From assembly GCF_003590095.1 (NCBI RefSeq), contig NC_039489.1, forward strand, positions 5,146,001 through 5,210,000: a DNA stretch of 64,000 bases. The letters run 5' to 3'. This DNA comes from Trichoplusia ni. Taxonomy: Eukaryota > Arthropoda > Insecta > Lepidoptera > Noctuidae. Under the pieces are notes generated by a model, which was not told where the DNA came from, searched no databases, and saw nothing but the letters and a program-made list of their open reading frames with translations. This document shows, one piece after another, positions 15,225-27,700 of this stretch. The stretch's first letter is position 1. The number at the start of each line of letters is the position of its first letter. Made by a program: the position numbers and the translations under genes.

Positions 15225-15238
15225 GTTGCCATGGCAAC
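15225..15238. promoter_or_regulatory. Second RFX X-box palindrome GTTGCCATGGCAAC
   Basis: Identical 14-mer 444 bp from the first, preceded by acagctgtta. Flanks differ from those of the first site. Confidence 0.45.
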
Positions 15239-15575
15239 CGAAAAACAGTTGCTGTCCCGCCGGTCGTCACGGCTGTTATCCACAAAAGGTTTGGCAGAGT
15301 CGTTTAGCGTGGTTCGTTCAGCTCAATGATTACAGCTGCCGTTAATATTTGCTTGGTTACAAACGGTTGGTTACGAGAGGTAGTCAATGTTTTATTTTAG
15401 TTGTAGCCTGTCTGCTAAAAAAGTGTTGTGGTGCGGAGTTAGAGAAAAAATGACTGGGAGAAATGTAAACTTCTTATTTTATTTTAAGTATGATGAATAC
15501 TGGATACTGAAAAACAGAATTGACAACAGTTCTTCTCAGGGTAATCAAATGTTGACTCCGGATATCTAGCAAAAT

Positions 15576-15610
15576 TAAGTCATGATATATGTAGGATATA
15601 TCATGACTTA
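15576..15610. repeat. Perfect 15-bp inverted repeat
   Basis: Arms taagtcatgatatat (15576-15590) and its complement (15596-15610) around gtagg. Confidence 0.9.
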
Positions 15611-16753
15611 CAGATGAATGAAAACAATAAGACACGTATATACATATTTGAAGATATCAACCGACTAGTCAACCTACAAATTTTATTAATCCACCCGAGC
15701 TAACTTGAACAGAGCAAGTTTAACCAATAACAATTACGTTTGCGTTAACACGTCGTACACACACAGTGGCAAATGTTTACAGAACGTCGGTTACACAATT
15801 TCAATGTTGCCGACTCGCCTGTTTACGTTACGCCTAAACAGTTTATATTAACAGAATTTGCATACGGCTCAAATGGTTTTATTTCTGGCAATTTATTATG
15901 CTATAAAATTATGACCCGTTTGTATTTATTATGTCATATTTTGTGTGTGGTTTTGTCTATGAATCCTCCCAGAACTCTGATATGTTGGGTTTGCAGTTAG
16001 CTGCTCGTAGAGTCATTTGGTGAATCTGTTTTTACTGTTGAAATTGAGCAGAATTTTTCGGGTCGTTTTAGTCAGGCCTAAGGTTATTCGTACTCGCTTC
16101 ACAGTATTTCTCGGACAGTCTTTACCGATATTTTGTCGAACATCAAAGCTCTGTTTTATAAAAAATAACGTAATGCATTAATACTTATGCTGATCATGAA
16201 AGCCTATATTTTTGATAAACTACAAATCGAAAATGGTTTTCTACCCTCAACAAATCGAAAATGCTATCACATAAAAACAAGAAACAGTCCTAATTGCTAA
16301 TCCAGGTTATAAAACATCTGGTTTTTGCGTAAAAAGGTAACAATCATCAATACATACAGAAAAAAAAACTTTCGCGTTTATAATGTTAGCAAGATAACAG
16401 AACTGCAGGCAGGTGTTATTCCCATCCTGTAAGTAGTCCAAAGCAATAGAGAATAAGAGCCAATACAAACAAACCAAGACATCTCTCATAATATAAAAAT
16501 GCCACGTGCGTAAAATGATCGATGGTTTCAGATTATTTTTATTGAAGTGTCGCCACATTTGTTGTGTGGTATGTCGTAAGATGAACTGAGTGATTTCCAA
16601 CGAATTTAGAACACCATCTGTCTTCAGTGTCGTAATGATTGCAGTGCAAATATTAAGGTGTCGTGTATGGTAGGTAGGTACTTAACATACAATGAATATG
16701 ATTATAATTATGAATGATTATTTAATTAAAAGCAAATGAGTTTTAGAATTTGT

Positions 16754-17151
16754 ATTTGGGATACCACCTTGTGAGGAGCTTGTGGCTAAGCTATAACCGC
16801 ATAAGTGAATCGATCACAGGTTAAGCTATGCTTTACGCGGTTGGTCCGTAGATGGGTGACCATCTTTGTCAAAACGAGTTCCTCCGTGTTTCGGAAGGCA
16901 CGTTAAATTGTGGGTCCCGGCTGTTATTCCTACATCTTTAACAGTCGTTACAAGGTAGTCAGAAGCTTGAAAAGTCTGACAACCAGTCTAACCAAGGAGT
17001 TTCGTGTTGCCCGGGTAACTGGGTTGAGGAGGTCAGACAGGCAGTCACTCCTTGTAAAACACTGGTACTTAGCTGAAACCGGTTGGACTGGTAGCCGACC
17101 CCAACATAGTTGAGAAAAGGCTAGGCCAATGATGATTTGGGATACCACCTT
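16754..17151 (+). repeat. 5S-rRNA-derived SINE with 17-bp target-site duplication
   Basis: Body 16771-17134 lies between exact repeats atttgggataccacctt (16754-16770, 17135-17151). The head has 5S rRNA internal promoter features: ggttaagctatgc (box A region, about 16819) and gtagatgggtgacc (box C, about 16848). The tail is shared with 55673 and 56051. The overlapping ORFs on both strands are not genes. Confidence 0.88.
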
Positions 17152-19429
17152 CATTTCAACTAAAACGACTTACTTGATCAAAATTGGTCCACCTGCTTTA
17201 GCCTTAAAGAGTCACAAATACCTCCCAAGGATCTTTCTATTTTATTGCATTAGTAAAGATGGGTTTCGCGTTTTAGCCAAAGGTTTAAGCAAAGCAAAGT
17301 CTTTTGAGTAAAGGTCTGAGGTAAAGCTTTCTTCACAATATTGCTTATATTTTGAAATTTATATTTCGAAAAGTGTCAAATCTGGTAAACTATTTATCAG
17401 TGTAGTATATGTAAATACCTATATATACGAGGGAAAACCCAATAGTTGTGCTTTAGATCAATAATACACTAGTAGGATTGCAGTCTGATAGACAGAAAAC
17501 TCCTAAGACACCTCTGAGCCCTTTCGACTGCTCTATATCACAATCACCCAGTCCAGACATAATGCGCTTAAAGGCACAAAATGAAAAACAAACAAACATT
17601 CGACCTCATCTTATGCAACTCTCTGAAAGCCATCACGCGGAGGCCTATATCTTGTTAAAGTGGCCCTGTTCGCGGCATCGCTTGCTACGTTGATTTCCCT
17701 AACAAGGCACACTCGGGTCGTTGACTTTTATAGCTTCACTTACACGGTACAGTGACGAGACGACGACGACATGAGAATTAACGTGACAACTGGGTCACAA
17801 GCATACATCAGTCGCTTAGGAAACAGTTGTTATACGTATGTATGTCTTATTGACTTAGAACTAGCGTAAACATGTCTGAATCGTCTATATTCAGGGCAAA
17901 TACTTCTTACCTGCCATGGTCAATAATGAAAATCAATATCTAAATTAATGGGGTGTACAAAATAGTGGAGGGGTTTGACTACGGTTAAATATCCTTATGA
18001 ATTGTGGACAGTAAGCAAATAGTACAAAGAAAATGAACTTTTAAAAAAATAGCTCTACAGCAACACAATTTTTAAGACTAATAATAGACTTATCATTAAA
18101 GTTGGGTATTGGTTGTAGAATTTTCCTAAAAATGAAAGAGGGACACGGTTCAAAGTAAAATGTAAATGTTAATAATCGTAAGGTTGCGTTGTCGTGTCGT
18201 TCATTGTAACAACCGTAGCATGCCACCCAGATATTATTTCGGCTGAACAAATTTTACTGCCCTATTCTGACCCGAGCCTCTCACGAACACTTGAGGGTTG
18301 ATCTTCAAAGCCCTTACGGTTTTCTTTGTCCATCACAGGAATTTATATAACATGTAAAGGTTCATGAATTATCACAAAGAAAACGAAGTGTCTTCTGTCA
18401 TGCTAAGTAGCTGATAGGTAAAGTACTTGTCGATAGGATCTGCGGATACTGCGTTACCTTGAATTGTATCATGGAAATATTTCAGGAACAAGGGTTTTTA
18501 GGTTACTTTTTCATGACCTAAAGACCTCCTTCAAACTCCCTCCAAAACTCCTGTCTCCATATAATAATATTTTGGACATGTTTTTGGAATCGAAATGTCA
18601 TCGAAATTTTATTAGTTTTAAGAGTTTAAAAAAAGTGGAAAAGGTTTAGTAAATTATTGTGTTTGGCTAAAAAAAAAATCTTTTTTTTTAATCTAGAACG
18701 AAGTACCTAAAGCCAGATGTGGTGGCAAATGACAAAGCTAAACAGCGAACGCTTTGAAAGAAATCTAAAAATCGTACACAAATATTCCAATATATCATAT
18801 CGTATCGTATATTGTAAATGCAATTGCGTGTGACACAAACATTATTACGCCTCAAGTACCGGACAATTCGGACCGCGGCGTGTAGTGGGTTATGGGGTAT
18901 TGAAGGGTTGGACACACCCTCGCGTTGAGGGTTAATTGTTTGTATTAAAAATAGACATATTTTCCCGCTGTTTTCCATGCTTTGCGAGTATTTTCGTGTT
19001 GTTCTGTTTAATGTTAAGTGATTAATGCCAATGACCTTTGGTTTTTGGTGTTTATTTTTAGATTTTAGTAGAAGTAGGGTGTAATTCGTCAAACTTTTAA
19101 CTTTGTCTATACCCATAAGTCTATATCTGTAACAGCCAACGAAGGTTGTCTACTAGCTATTTTAATCTTCGTCTAACTTTTTGTTGACCGTTGAAGAACT
19201 GGGTTGCAACTTCCATCGTAGAAGCCATTCAGGAATTTCCGTATAAGCGTGTAAAACTTAACACATAAATGTCAATCGTCACTCTACAACAATTACTAAT
19301 AACTTCTCCATACTGATCGTAGTTGGTTATAATTTCCTACTAACCTTGCTACAGTAAGAACACAAGCTTGTTGATTGATTTGTCTCTTTTCACGTTTTCA
19401 CTTAGTCTACATACCAATTTTAACATCAT

Positions 19430-19649
19430 TCCCCTGCCCATATACTTACTAATTATAATGTACCCACAAGACACTCTTTGCAGCCATACCGTCTTTTACG
19501 TAATTCATCCATCGTTTCTTTTGTCGTCCTCTTCCCCTATAGCTATCTCCACATCTATGCATTATCATTCCTCCACATAGCATGCCCATACCATGACAGC
19601 CGATTGCCACGTAGACCCATACTATACTACCCATATCATACATAGACAA
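19430..19649 (-). pseudogene. Non-LTR retrotransposon C-terminal relic
   Basis: The minus strand reads RGRGRQKKRWMNYVKDGMAA, matching the RGRPKxRWxDxVKxDM signature near the end of RTE-type ORFs. Related to the relic at 60765. Confidence 0.6.
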
Positions 19650-22600
19650 AAACCCACAATCACAAGTATGATATAATCATGCCCCTACAGTTTGATACAC
19701 GTAATGGAAGGTAATTACGTCACAGATCCTAAACCAACTCTGTAAACGATTAGGGATGAAACTTTACTAACACCATATAAGTTAGTTCAGGGTTACGGAT
19801 TAAGTGGTGTCCGTAAGCAACATGGTTTACCCACTGTTTCATACCTTCGAAGTTATTGCTGCGAAGAAGAAACACCGTGAGTGACTCTTTAGCAGCACGC
19901 GGTCTTCAAGAAAATGGTGCAAGTAATTTATAAACAATTGTTTTAGTACAAATGATTTCTTGTAAGTGTGTGCTCGGTAATGCTCAATTCAGTGAACACA
20001 TCTATGATAAAAAAATTCCATCGTTCAGTAAGGATATTTTGTAAAGGGGTGAAATAATAATTATGATTATGTCTTGGATGAATGGGCGGAAAACCTGCTT
20101 TGGCACGCAAACATAACGGTCAAACTTATAAACCCTATCCTCTGTTATGAAACAAACGCATTAATCCCGAGCAATTGGAAGCATCAGGAACATGGTTGGG
20201 TTTTACTCAGTAAAAAAAACAAACTCACTTTCGAAACAGATGGAGTCTGAAGGAGAGATTTCCAATTGAGAAAAGAAGAAAAGAAAGGCCTGTCCTTCAT
20301 AGTCGCAATATACTCACTCAATCAAAGTCCCTATATAGAACTTATCAGCGTGATCGTGACTTAAAAGAACTTTGACATTGGTAAAGGTTAATCTTTATTA
20401 GCTTTGTAGTCTATGGCCTTGTCCTTCGTTTCGTTAATCCTTTAATCAACACATCATTACTATGTGTACGAAGCGGTTCGTAATTTTATTTCTCTTTTTA
20501 GGGTTTTTTCTCTTCTATTTGTGCCATCAAGAGCCAGTTCTTTTAGAACATAATACTTTATAACACATTTAATCCGACGAGTAATGACAATTGAACGTTT
20601 GTCCTGAAAATTAGTTTTCCTCTTTGTCCCACATATAAACTTCTATCGTAATAAGTGAATACAACAAAAATAGTGAGGTTCCCCAAATAACGATGGGAAT
20701 AAGTCGCCAATAAAACCCTACACAGATCCTACCAGTAACTATCTTATCTTCCCCAAAGTTAATCTAACTATACTTAAGTTCCCTCCTTAAAAGCAATTAG
20801 ATTACACTTTCTGACCTCCTGACGTATAACCGTATCCCAAAGTAAGCCAAAGTATCCAGTACCTTCTGATAACATCACAACAGAGATAACCTTTTACATA
20901 CAACCTTATTTATATTTCTCACGGACTATTTGACAAGTGTCAGGTTAGATGTCAAACTGACAGTTATCTTTTTTTCTGGGGTAACGGGCTGAGTGAGAAT
21001 ACTGGCAATAAAGAAATTAAAACGTCAAGTCAAATGGTACTTCAATTAGTTGATGTCTGCAATTAATTTGAATGTTTTTAAAAGAATTTTAGATTGGTGT
21101 CTATGTAGAATGCAGTCAAGATAAAATGAGTAAGAGATTTATTTCGTTAATTAAATCTTCTTCATTCTTGTGAAGTGTTTAACAAATACCAGAAATTGGG
21201 TATGTTAAACTGCTTACTGATGATCTTTATGGGTTTTCGAATAAATAGAAAGAACGACATTTTTAACTAAATATAGTGGGCAGATAATTATTGTTGAGCT
21301 CATTATGAAGGCGAAAATGTTTTATCCTACCTCACTAATACGGCTTAGCCTTACTTTGGCTTCACCAGTCTCCGTTCGCGACCATATTACTGGTTTCATA
21401 AAAGCCTTCTGAAAAATAGGTAACATATTAAATTTACCGCATTTCATAATCCTAACACGCTTATTGAAAGTTTATAACCTTTCCCTACATTCAATGTGAA
21501 ATAATATTGGACATTTACGACGCCAATAATATTTGAAATGGGATTTAAATATTATTAATTCATAGCCGGATATATAAACTTTATTTAACCCAGTAATCGT
21601 GAAGGAAACGTCCGATACTATTAGCCATATTAATTTGACTCAATTCAAAATTATTTAAGTTTCCTAAGCTCATAATAATCATCCCATAAAAATAATTAAT
21701 GCATTTGACAGAGAAAATCAAACATATATTTTGCTATAGTGATAGAACAAGATGTTCTTTTTTGTAATTTTAGGTTTAAAGTGAAATTTATATAGTTTTG
21801 TCTATATTATTTCAATAGTTTTGGCCTCCGACTAATGCAAGCACTATTTATATTGGCAATGAATAAACTGCAGTTAATAACAATGATAATATCTTTTCAA
21901 AGGTCATCAATAATTTCATCGCAAACAAAAACTTATAATGATTGTTATAAGTTCTTGGAAATCTGAATCAAATCACCGCTTCGAAAATAAATTGTTTTAT
22001 TTATTTGATTGCATTGTTAGGGTTAAATTCGATTCGACATCGATTTAATTTTACGCTAACTCCTGACGAAGTCGAAAACTGTTTCTCTTGAGTTGGTGCT
22101 CTAAAACCCGATAGTAGCGCCTATTCGTGCAGCGGTTCAAATTGGAATGTACACTCGTTCGACAACTAGCTACTCGATCTTTTTTTCGAAAGTGACATTT
22201 ACCGACCCGAACTGAATGAAAATCTTAATTAACAGACCCGATGGTACAAAACGTGACGCCGTATTATTGTCGTGACGGACTTCCGTTGCATTGTCGTCCA
22301 GTTACCTACTAGTCGCGCCTAAAGAAGATTTACTTAAAACCAAACCAATTTCAGGAGTACGTAGATTGATGTAAAATTTCCTTTTTCCTCCACGTGTAGC
22401 GGTAAATTGTATTTTCCAAATAATGGAGGAGGTTATTTTTAGACATCAGACCTTTTCCGGTTTTCTTGATCGGTACATATTTATCATGTAGGATTAGTCC
22501 TTTCTCCTTCCTAATCTCTCCGTAATCATCAGTCGTTTATATTCATTACGTTTTCTTATTACTGGGTTTGGCGTTGATCAATTTATATCTGTTGTCTTAA

Positions 22601-23211
22601 AGATTTTCTTTTCTGAAAATGAATACTAATCGTATAATACGGTTACTCCTTATACCATTGTTTCAAAGCGTCTTACAATTTTTGTCCCTTAAAAAAACCT
22701 GACTGGGTTTGACTAATTAAATCAATTTAAAACTATCGGCTATTATAGGGTTAGAACTTTAGCAAGCTTGGATTTGTACGAAAATAAAATCTCAAGGAGA
22801 CTTAATTGCCCCAAAAATTTAAAGAAGTGCCTTAGCGAATAATTGACGATGACCTAATAATTTCCAATTAGATTGCAATGTTCCTTAATTTCGTGTCGCA
22901 AACAATTTGATTAGGCCAATTATTTGAGTCGACGTCATCTACTAGTTTAGCTACAATCAATACTGGTTTAACGAACTTATGTTATTAGGTTCATGGGTAA
23001 TTGGTGGGACTGTTTTAAATAGGTTAATTTATCATATTACAGATAGTGTCATTTGGACCATTAATATTTGTTAAACACCATGGTTGAATATTAAGATGCT
23101 GAGGTACATTTTTCTTGATGTTCGATGAAGGTCTTTTGATCTGTCTGTATGGAAGAGGACTCATGTTATTTGGTCTTTTTGGGTTTCTTTCGCCCTTGTT
23201 TTTCTCATGTT

Positions 23212-23395
23212 GACTGTACGAATAGCCGAGTGGTTGTAGTAACCACTCTAAATTCACTGAGCGTGAAATGATGTGGATTTGATCCCCGCGTAGGAAAAGC
23301 ATTTGTGTGATCCACGAATGCCTTTTCTGAGCCTGGATGTGTTGGTTTGACTTGATGTTTGTGAAACCCCGTTGCGATTGAGAAGTGTCGTCATC
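23212..23395 (+). repeat. tRNA-derived SINE copy, diverged
   Basis: gactgtacgaatagccgagt head, degenerate B box (gatttgatccccgcg) and the aatgccttttctgagcctgg tail. The antisense ORF 23024-23407 over it is not a gene. Confidence 0.82.
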
Positions 23396-24719
23396 AGTAA
23401 AACACACTCGTTCTTAACTCGCTTTATTTTAAGCTTACCTATGTTACAATCACAACTGATTTAGGTACAATGGAACAAACATGGTATTTACCAATATCTA
23501 TCTCCTAAAGAGAAATAATGCGTGGTTGTAGGTAGCTTGTTTATTACCCCTTTGGGAAATCCTAGGGTCATATTAGACATACAAAAATTATATCAAAAAT
23601 CAACATTTATCTCCAGCCACTAAAATGGTTTTAAACAAACACTTGATTAATTCACTGACATAAACATATGAGACAAACACGCTAGTTTCGAACTGCCGTT
23701 GAGTAAGTAAACGACTCCATCCTTCATGTGTACAGAGGAACAATTACTAGCTATCCGTTCACCTGTACACCGTTCTAAAAGACAAATTGCCCCCGTCCGT
23801 ATTTGCGTCCAAGATCCATTTCATATTATGCGTACGCGATTTTGAATTTTATGTTAACGAAATAAAGTTTAGTTTTAGTTTAGTTTAATCTCTTTTCGTT
23901 TTTGGTTTCCAAGATTTTGAAAGTAGGAAATTGGAATAGATACAACTTTGAAATTGATTTCTTACGTTACGGTAAGGTTGAGAATTCAATGTTTTGATGG
24001 AAACGATGGTTAGTAAGATGATTTCAAACGTATACAATGGTATAAAGTTTATTTTATTTTGGTAGTGCTACAAAAGAATTTTGCCTTCTCATTGAATTAT
24101 CGAGATGAAGAGAATTCTCTAGGGACCTTCGTCAAACCACCTGTTGTTTTAGTGTTCTTTGTCAGAAATTGCGTATTTACGATATGTTGCTATAACATAA
24201 TTGTTAGGCGCTTTATACTTCATACGTTTAAATGAGTTTTGGCAAACAAAGCTAAAATAACTTACTGTATTATGGGACAAACGTTGAATAATATGACAGT
24301 ATATTAAAATGTGGTGTGTGGATCGAGTATCCTACCAATATTCGTTAATTAAAGCATTTATCTCATGTCAATGTCGCTCGGTCCATTTTTCTGTATTCTG
24401 TGTTTCTTTTTCAAGTATTAGAAACAAAAGAGCAAACTGGCTTCTTGAGTACATCAACTGACTGTTGACACATATTTTCTCTTTTGTTTGTTTAATATGA
24501 CTGTATTTCATTATGTACAAAATAAAAGCCGCTATTCCCCTAAAATACTATGTTTAAGAATCAAGGCTCGAAGATGATTGCTTTCCAGCACGGGCATTAC
24601 TTATACTAATAAAAGGTCTCCACAAAAGACACACTAATGAAATCGTAAAAGCCGACGCAATAAATATTTTCCAAGAAGAATACTTGACAATTGTATTAAA
24701 ATAATCCTCTTTGTTACAG

Positions 24720-24781
24720 AACAGCGCACCGATGTGGGAGGAGTTCATATCAAAAGCTACGAAGCTCCACTCAGCATTAAA
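24720..24781 (+). CDS. mim: MTSS1/MIM exon: start of IMD helix 1
   Basis: 62 nt, phase 0 in and phase 2 out. The acceptor is ttgttacag and the donor gtaagtag. It encodes NSAPMWEEFISKATKLHSAL plus two bases of a Lys codon, equivalent to the PIWEDFVNKATKLHSQL segment of vertebrate MTSS1. The reverse-strand reading frame over this exon is a shadow. Confidence 0.92.
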
Positions 24782-27700
24782 GTAAGTAGTTGTAGTTGAG
24801 TAGTTGAAGGTAATATGAAAAGCCTATTGTGTGTTGTAAAGGAAAACTTTGTAAAAGCTTCCTCTCGAACTAGGTGACGTATTGTCGTTTTATAAATGTG
24901 TTTTGTTAGGTGTGGCTCTGGAACAAACGGCTCTGCTTGAGTTATATAAGTACGTTGGCACTTTTCAAAACTTACAAATTTCGTGACAAAATGTATGTTG
25001 CCGTACTCCGAAATGGCTTGATCGATGAGAATTGGCCTGAGAATCGGTTACGGTTTCTCGTGTAATGGTTTTTGTACACAGATATTTCCTAAAAAATTAT
25101 ATGGCAAAGTAACGTTTATCAGGTCGGCTAGTAGTATAATATATTTTCTAACACATTTATCTCTTTTTTATGCTAAACGGTACAGTTAAAGATCTAGTCC
25201 TGTGTAGTTTGCGCCGAAAATGAAATCATATGTCTAGTTAGTTTGCTACATCATTAACGATAGTGGCTGGCTATATGATCAAAAATACGCCCTGCTTGGA
25301 AACTAAGTCTCGGATTATTCTTATTTCATTGGATATAGTAAGTTTATGATATCAGGTGCATGAGACTACAAACCAAGATTCAAAATTATCAGTATTTTTG
25401 TACTAATGTAACTAACAAGTATTACACGCTCGGTTTCATATTTCCTATTTGTTCATCTGCATCAGTACCATAGCTCTTAATTCAATTCGTATCATAATAC
25501 ACACGTTAGGTGCGATATTTTAACCGTTTGCAACACGAACGCTTTGACCATCGTTTAGCTGCAATTGAGTGGCTATTGACTCGCAAATTGACAATGATAC
25601 GAGCGCAGTGTCATATGGCAATAAAATGTTATTGTTGATTGTCTTGACAGTACAATATTCTGTAGAGGTCACGGTTGTAACCGAATGACGATTCGATTGA
25701 ATTTTCGATGTTTTTGAACTCGTTTGATCAGTAAGGCTAAGAATACTAGTGCCTCAAGTGACACTTTTGCAGGTCAAAGTCATGTGACTTGTCGAAGCAA
25801 AATGTCATATCCATGCATTTGGGCGCTTTTCTATTGATGTTCAGGATTGTAAGAATGAAACTTGGATAGAGGAGCAAAAGTTATGACGATAGTGTAGTCG
25901 CCAATACTGGGCACCTCATGACCTAAGACGTGGGCATAGGACGGGAGATGGTGTTATTGATCAAATTCCCAAAACGTGGTAGATTGCCTTTTGTATTTCT
26001 ATCTTTAACCCATCCTGCCGCTCCCATATCACAAGAGGTAGTACCTAGAGGTAACCAGGATATCCACGAATCTTTCCTTCTCAAATTTGACTTATGACTT
26101 ATGACAGTTCTTGGCAAATATAACTCCAGCATCAAAATCATATACAGGATCTAAGATAAACATCTGATATTAATTTTGTTATTTGGCAGGTCGGCTCTGG
26201 TAGCGATTGCGGCGTTCCTGGATGCCTTCCAGAAAATTGCAGACGCCGCCACCAATGCCAGGGGTAAGTTTACTTTATTACATTTACTTGAAAATATTTC
26301 ATTGTAATTTTTCTTTGAAGTTTTGGCTAGATGTTGAAGTCTTCAACAAATTCAACCGTATGCGAAAACGAAGATCACTTGTCGCATTGCTACTGTCTAG
26401 GTGATTTTCAAGTTAATGTAGCGACAAATAGATATTTGAGAACGTCAGTTATTTAAGTATCGATCTCAATAAATACGCGTTTTTAAACGCCTGTCTCTAA
26501 GGATTTTATTAATTGTGTCGTGCGGCGATAAACATTCGAGTCGCAAGTAAGAGACCGATTTCACAGATTTATTTGTTGCCGCTATAACAATTAACTACTA
26601 AAAAATAAAAATAAATATCGAGGTGGTGAGTCCAACTCACACTTGACCGGCTTTTCGCGTCAATGGAATAGAAGTTTAAGTTTTTTGTAAAAATATAAAT
26701 CAAGGATCGATTGTTTAATATGTAAAACATTCATTTAATACTTTACTTAAATTTATTGGTAACTATTAAATATTATAAATGCTAGTATGACTTTGTATAC
26801 TTGTTACTGAATTATTAATTTTAAACTAAAACTATCGTCTAAAAATTAATATAATCATGTCAGTATTGGATAGTTTCGAACTACGGTACGATCGTGTCTC
26901 TAATCCAGCCGAGGTGCTCGTACACGTTGCTGTAGACTCCAGGTATCTCCTGCTTCCCACAAGGCTGGATGCCGTAACTGACGATACCGACCACTTCTGT
27001 GATCCTCCCATCCTCGTACATGAGGGGGCCTCCTGAGTCGCCCCTGCAAGCGTCTTTCCCACTCACCCCTCCGGCACATAACTGACTCCTATGAATAGTT
27101 TTGTTACTCTCAATCTGGTTGTATATATCTTGGCAGGCCTGAAATAACAATTGTTCTTTAGTTGAATTTTGGAACAGTAAGTCTCATTCAGAGAGATCCC
27201 TTTTGAGAATTCATTCAATTTATTTTTTTTGATGATTGTGAGTTAATTTGCAGCCGATAAAAAGTGTTTTTTTATGTTGTTAATCTCATATTGAACCGTA
27301 CCTACATAGGTAATCTGAACTAAAAGATTATCTAGGTAGGTCATTCAGTTGATTTTTCAAGCTAATTCTTTGAAGTCGATTTAATCAACAAAATAGTAAA
27401 TTTCTGCAATAAATATTTAAAATGTTCTCACCTCGTGTGACACAATAGGAAGATCAACGTGCAGCTTAATATTGCTGAACGGAGAATTTTCAATGGCGCC
27501 CCATCCAGCGGCGTACATCACCAAAGGATCCGATGCATTTTTATATCTTGACCAGTCAGTTGATGGTAAACATATAGGACGTATAAAGTCTGAAAATTAA
27601 AATAACATGTGATTTGTGAATATTAAGACAAAAAGCACTTTAGGGAGATTTCATCATAAAATCGCATCTATCGAGATTGCATTTATAAGAATTTTGTGAT

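Larger units (their letters stand above)
1..24719. other. Gene-poor AT-rich region upstream of first MTSS1 exon found
   Basis: No coding exon could be supported on either strand. It may be MTSS1 5' intron or intergenic DNA. Open frames here (for example 4725-5042 and 18688-19116) lack family motifs and supporting splice context. Decayed retroelements are visible at about 4290-4495 and 6520-6600. Confidence 0.55.

Noticed and set aside
16910..17154. ORFs of 67-68 aa on both strands
   Set aside because: They lie wholly within the 5S-type SINE.
18688..19116. 142-aa minus-strand ORF, the longest in the window
   Set aside because: Composition is that of translated AT-rich DNA, no motif, no splice context.
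1..24719. Search for the first exon of MTSS1/MIM (Met and an LFQ-type motif before NSAPMWEEF)
   Set aside because: No exon ending in phase 0 with the expected residues was found; it may lie upstream of the window or be missed by eye.
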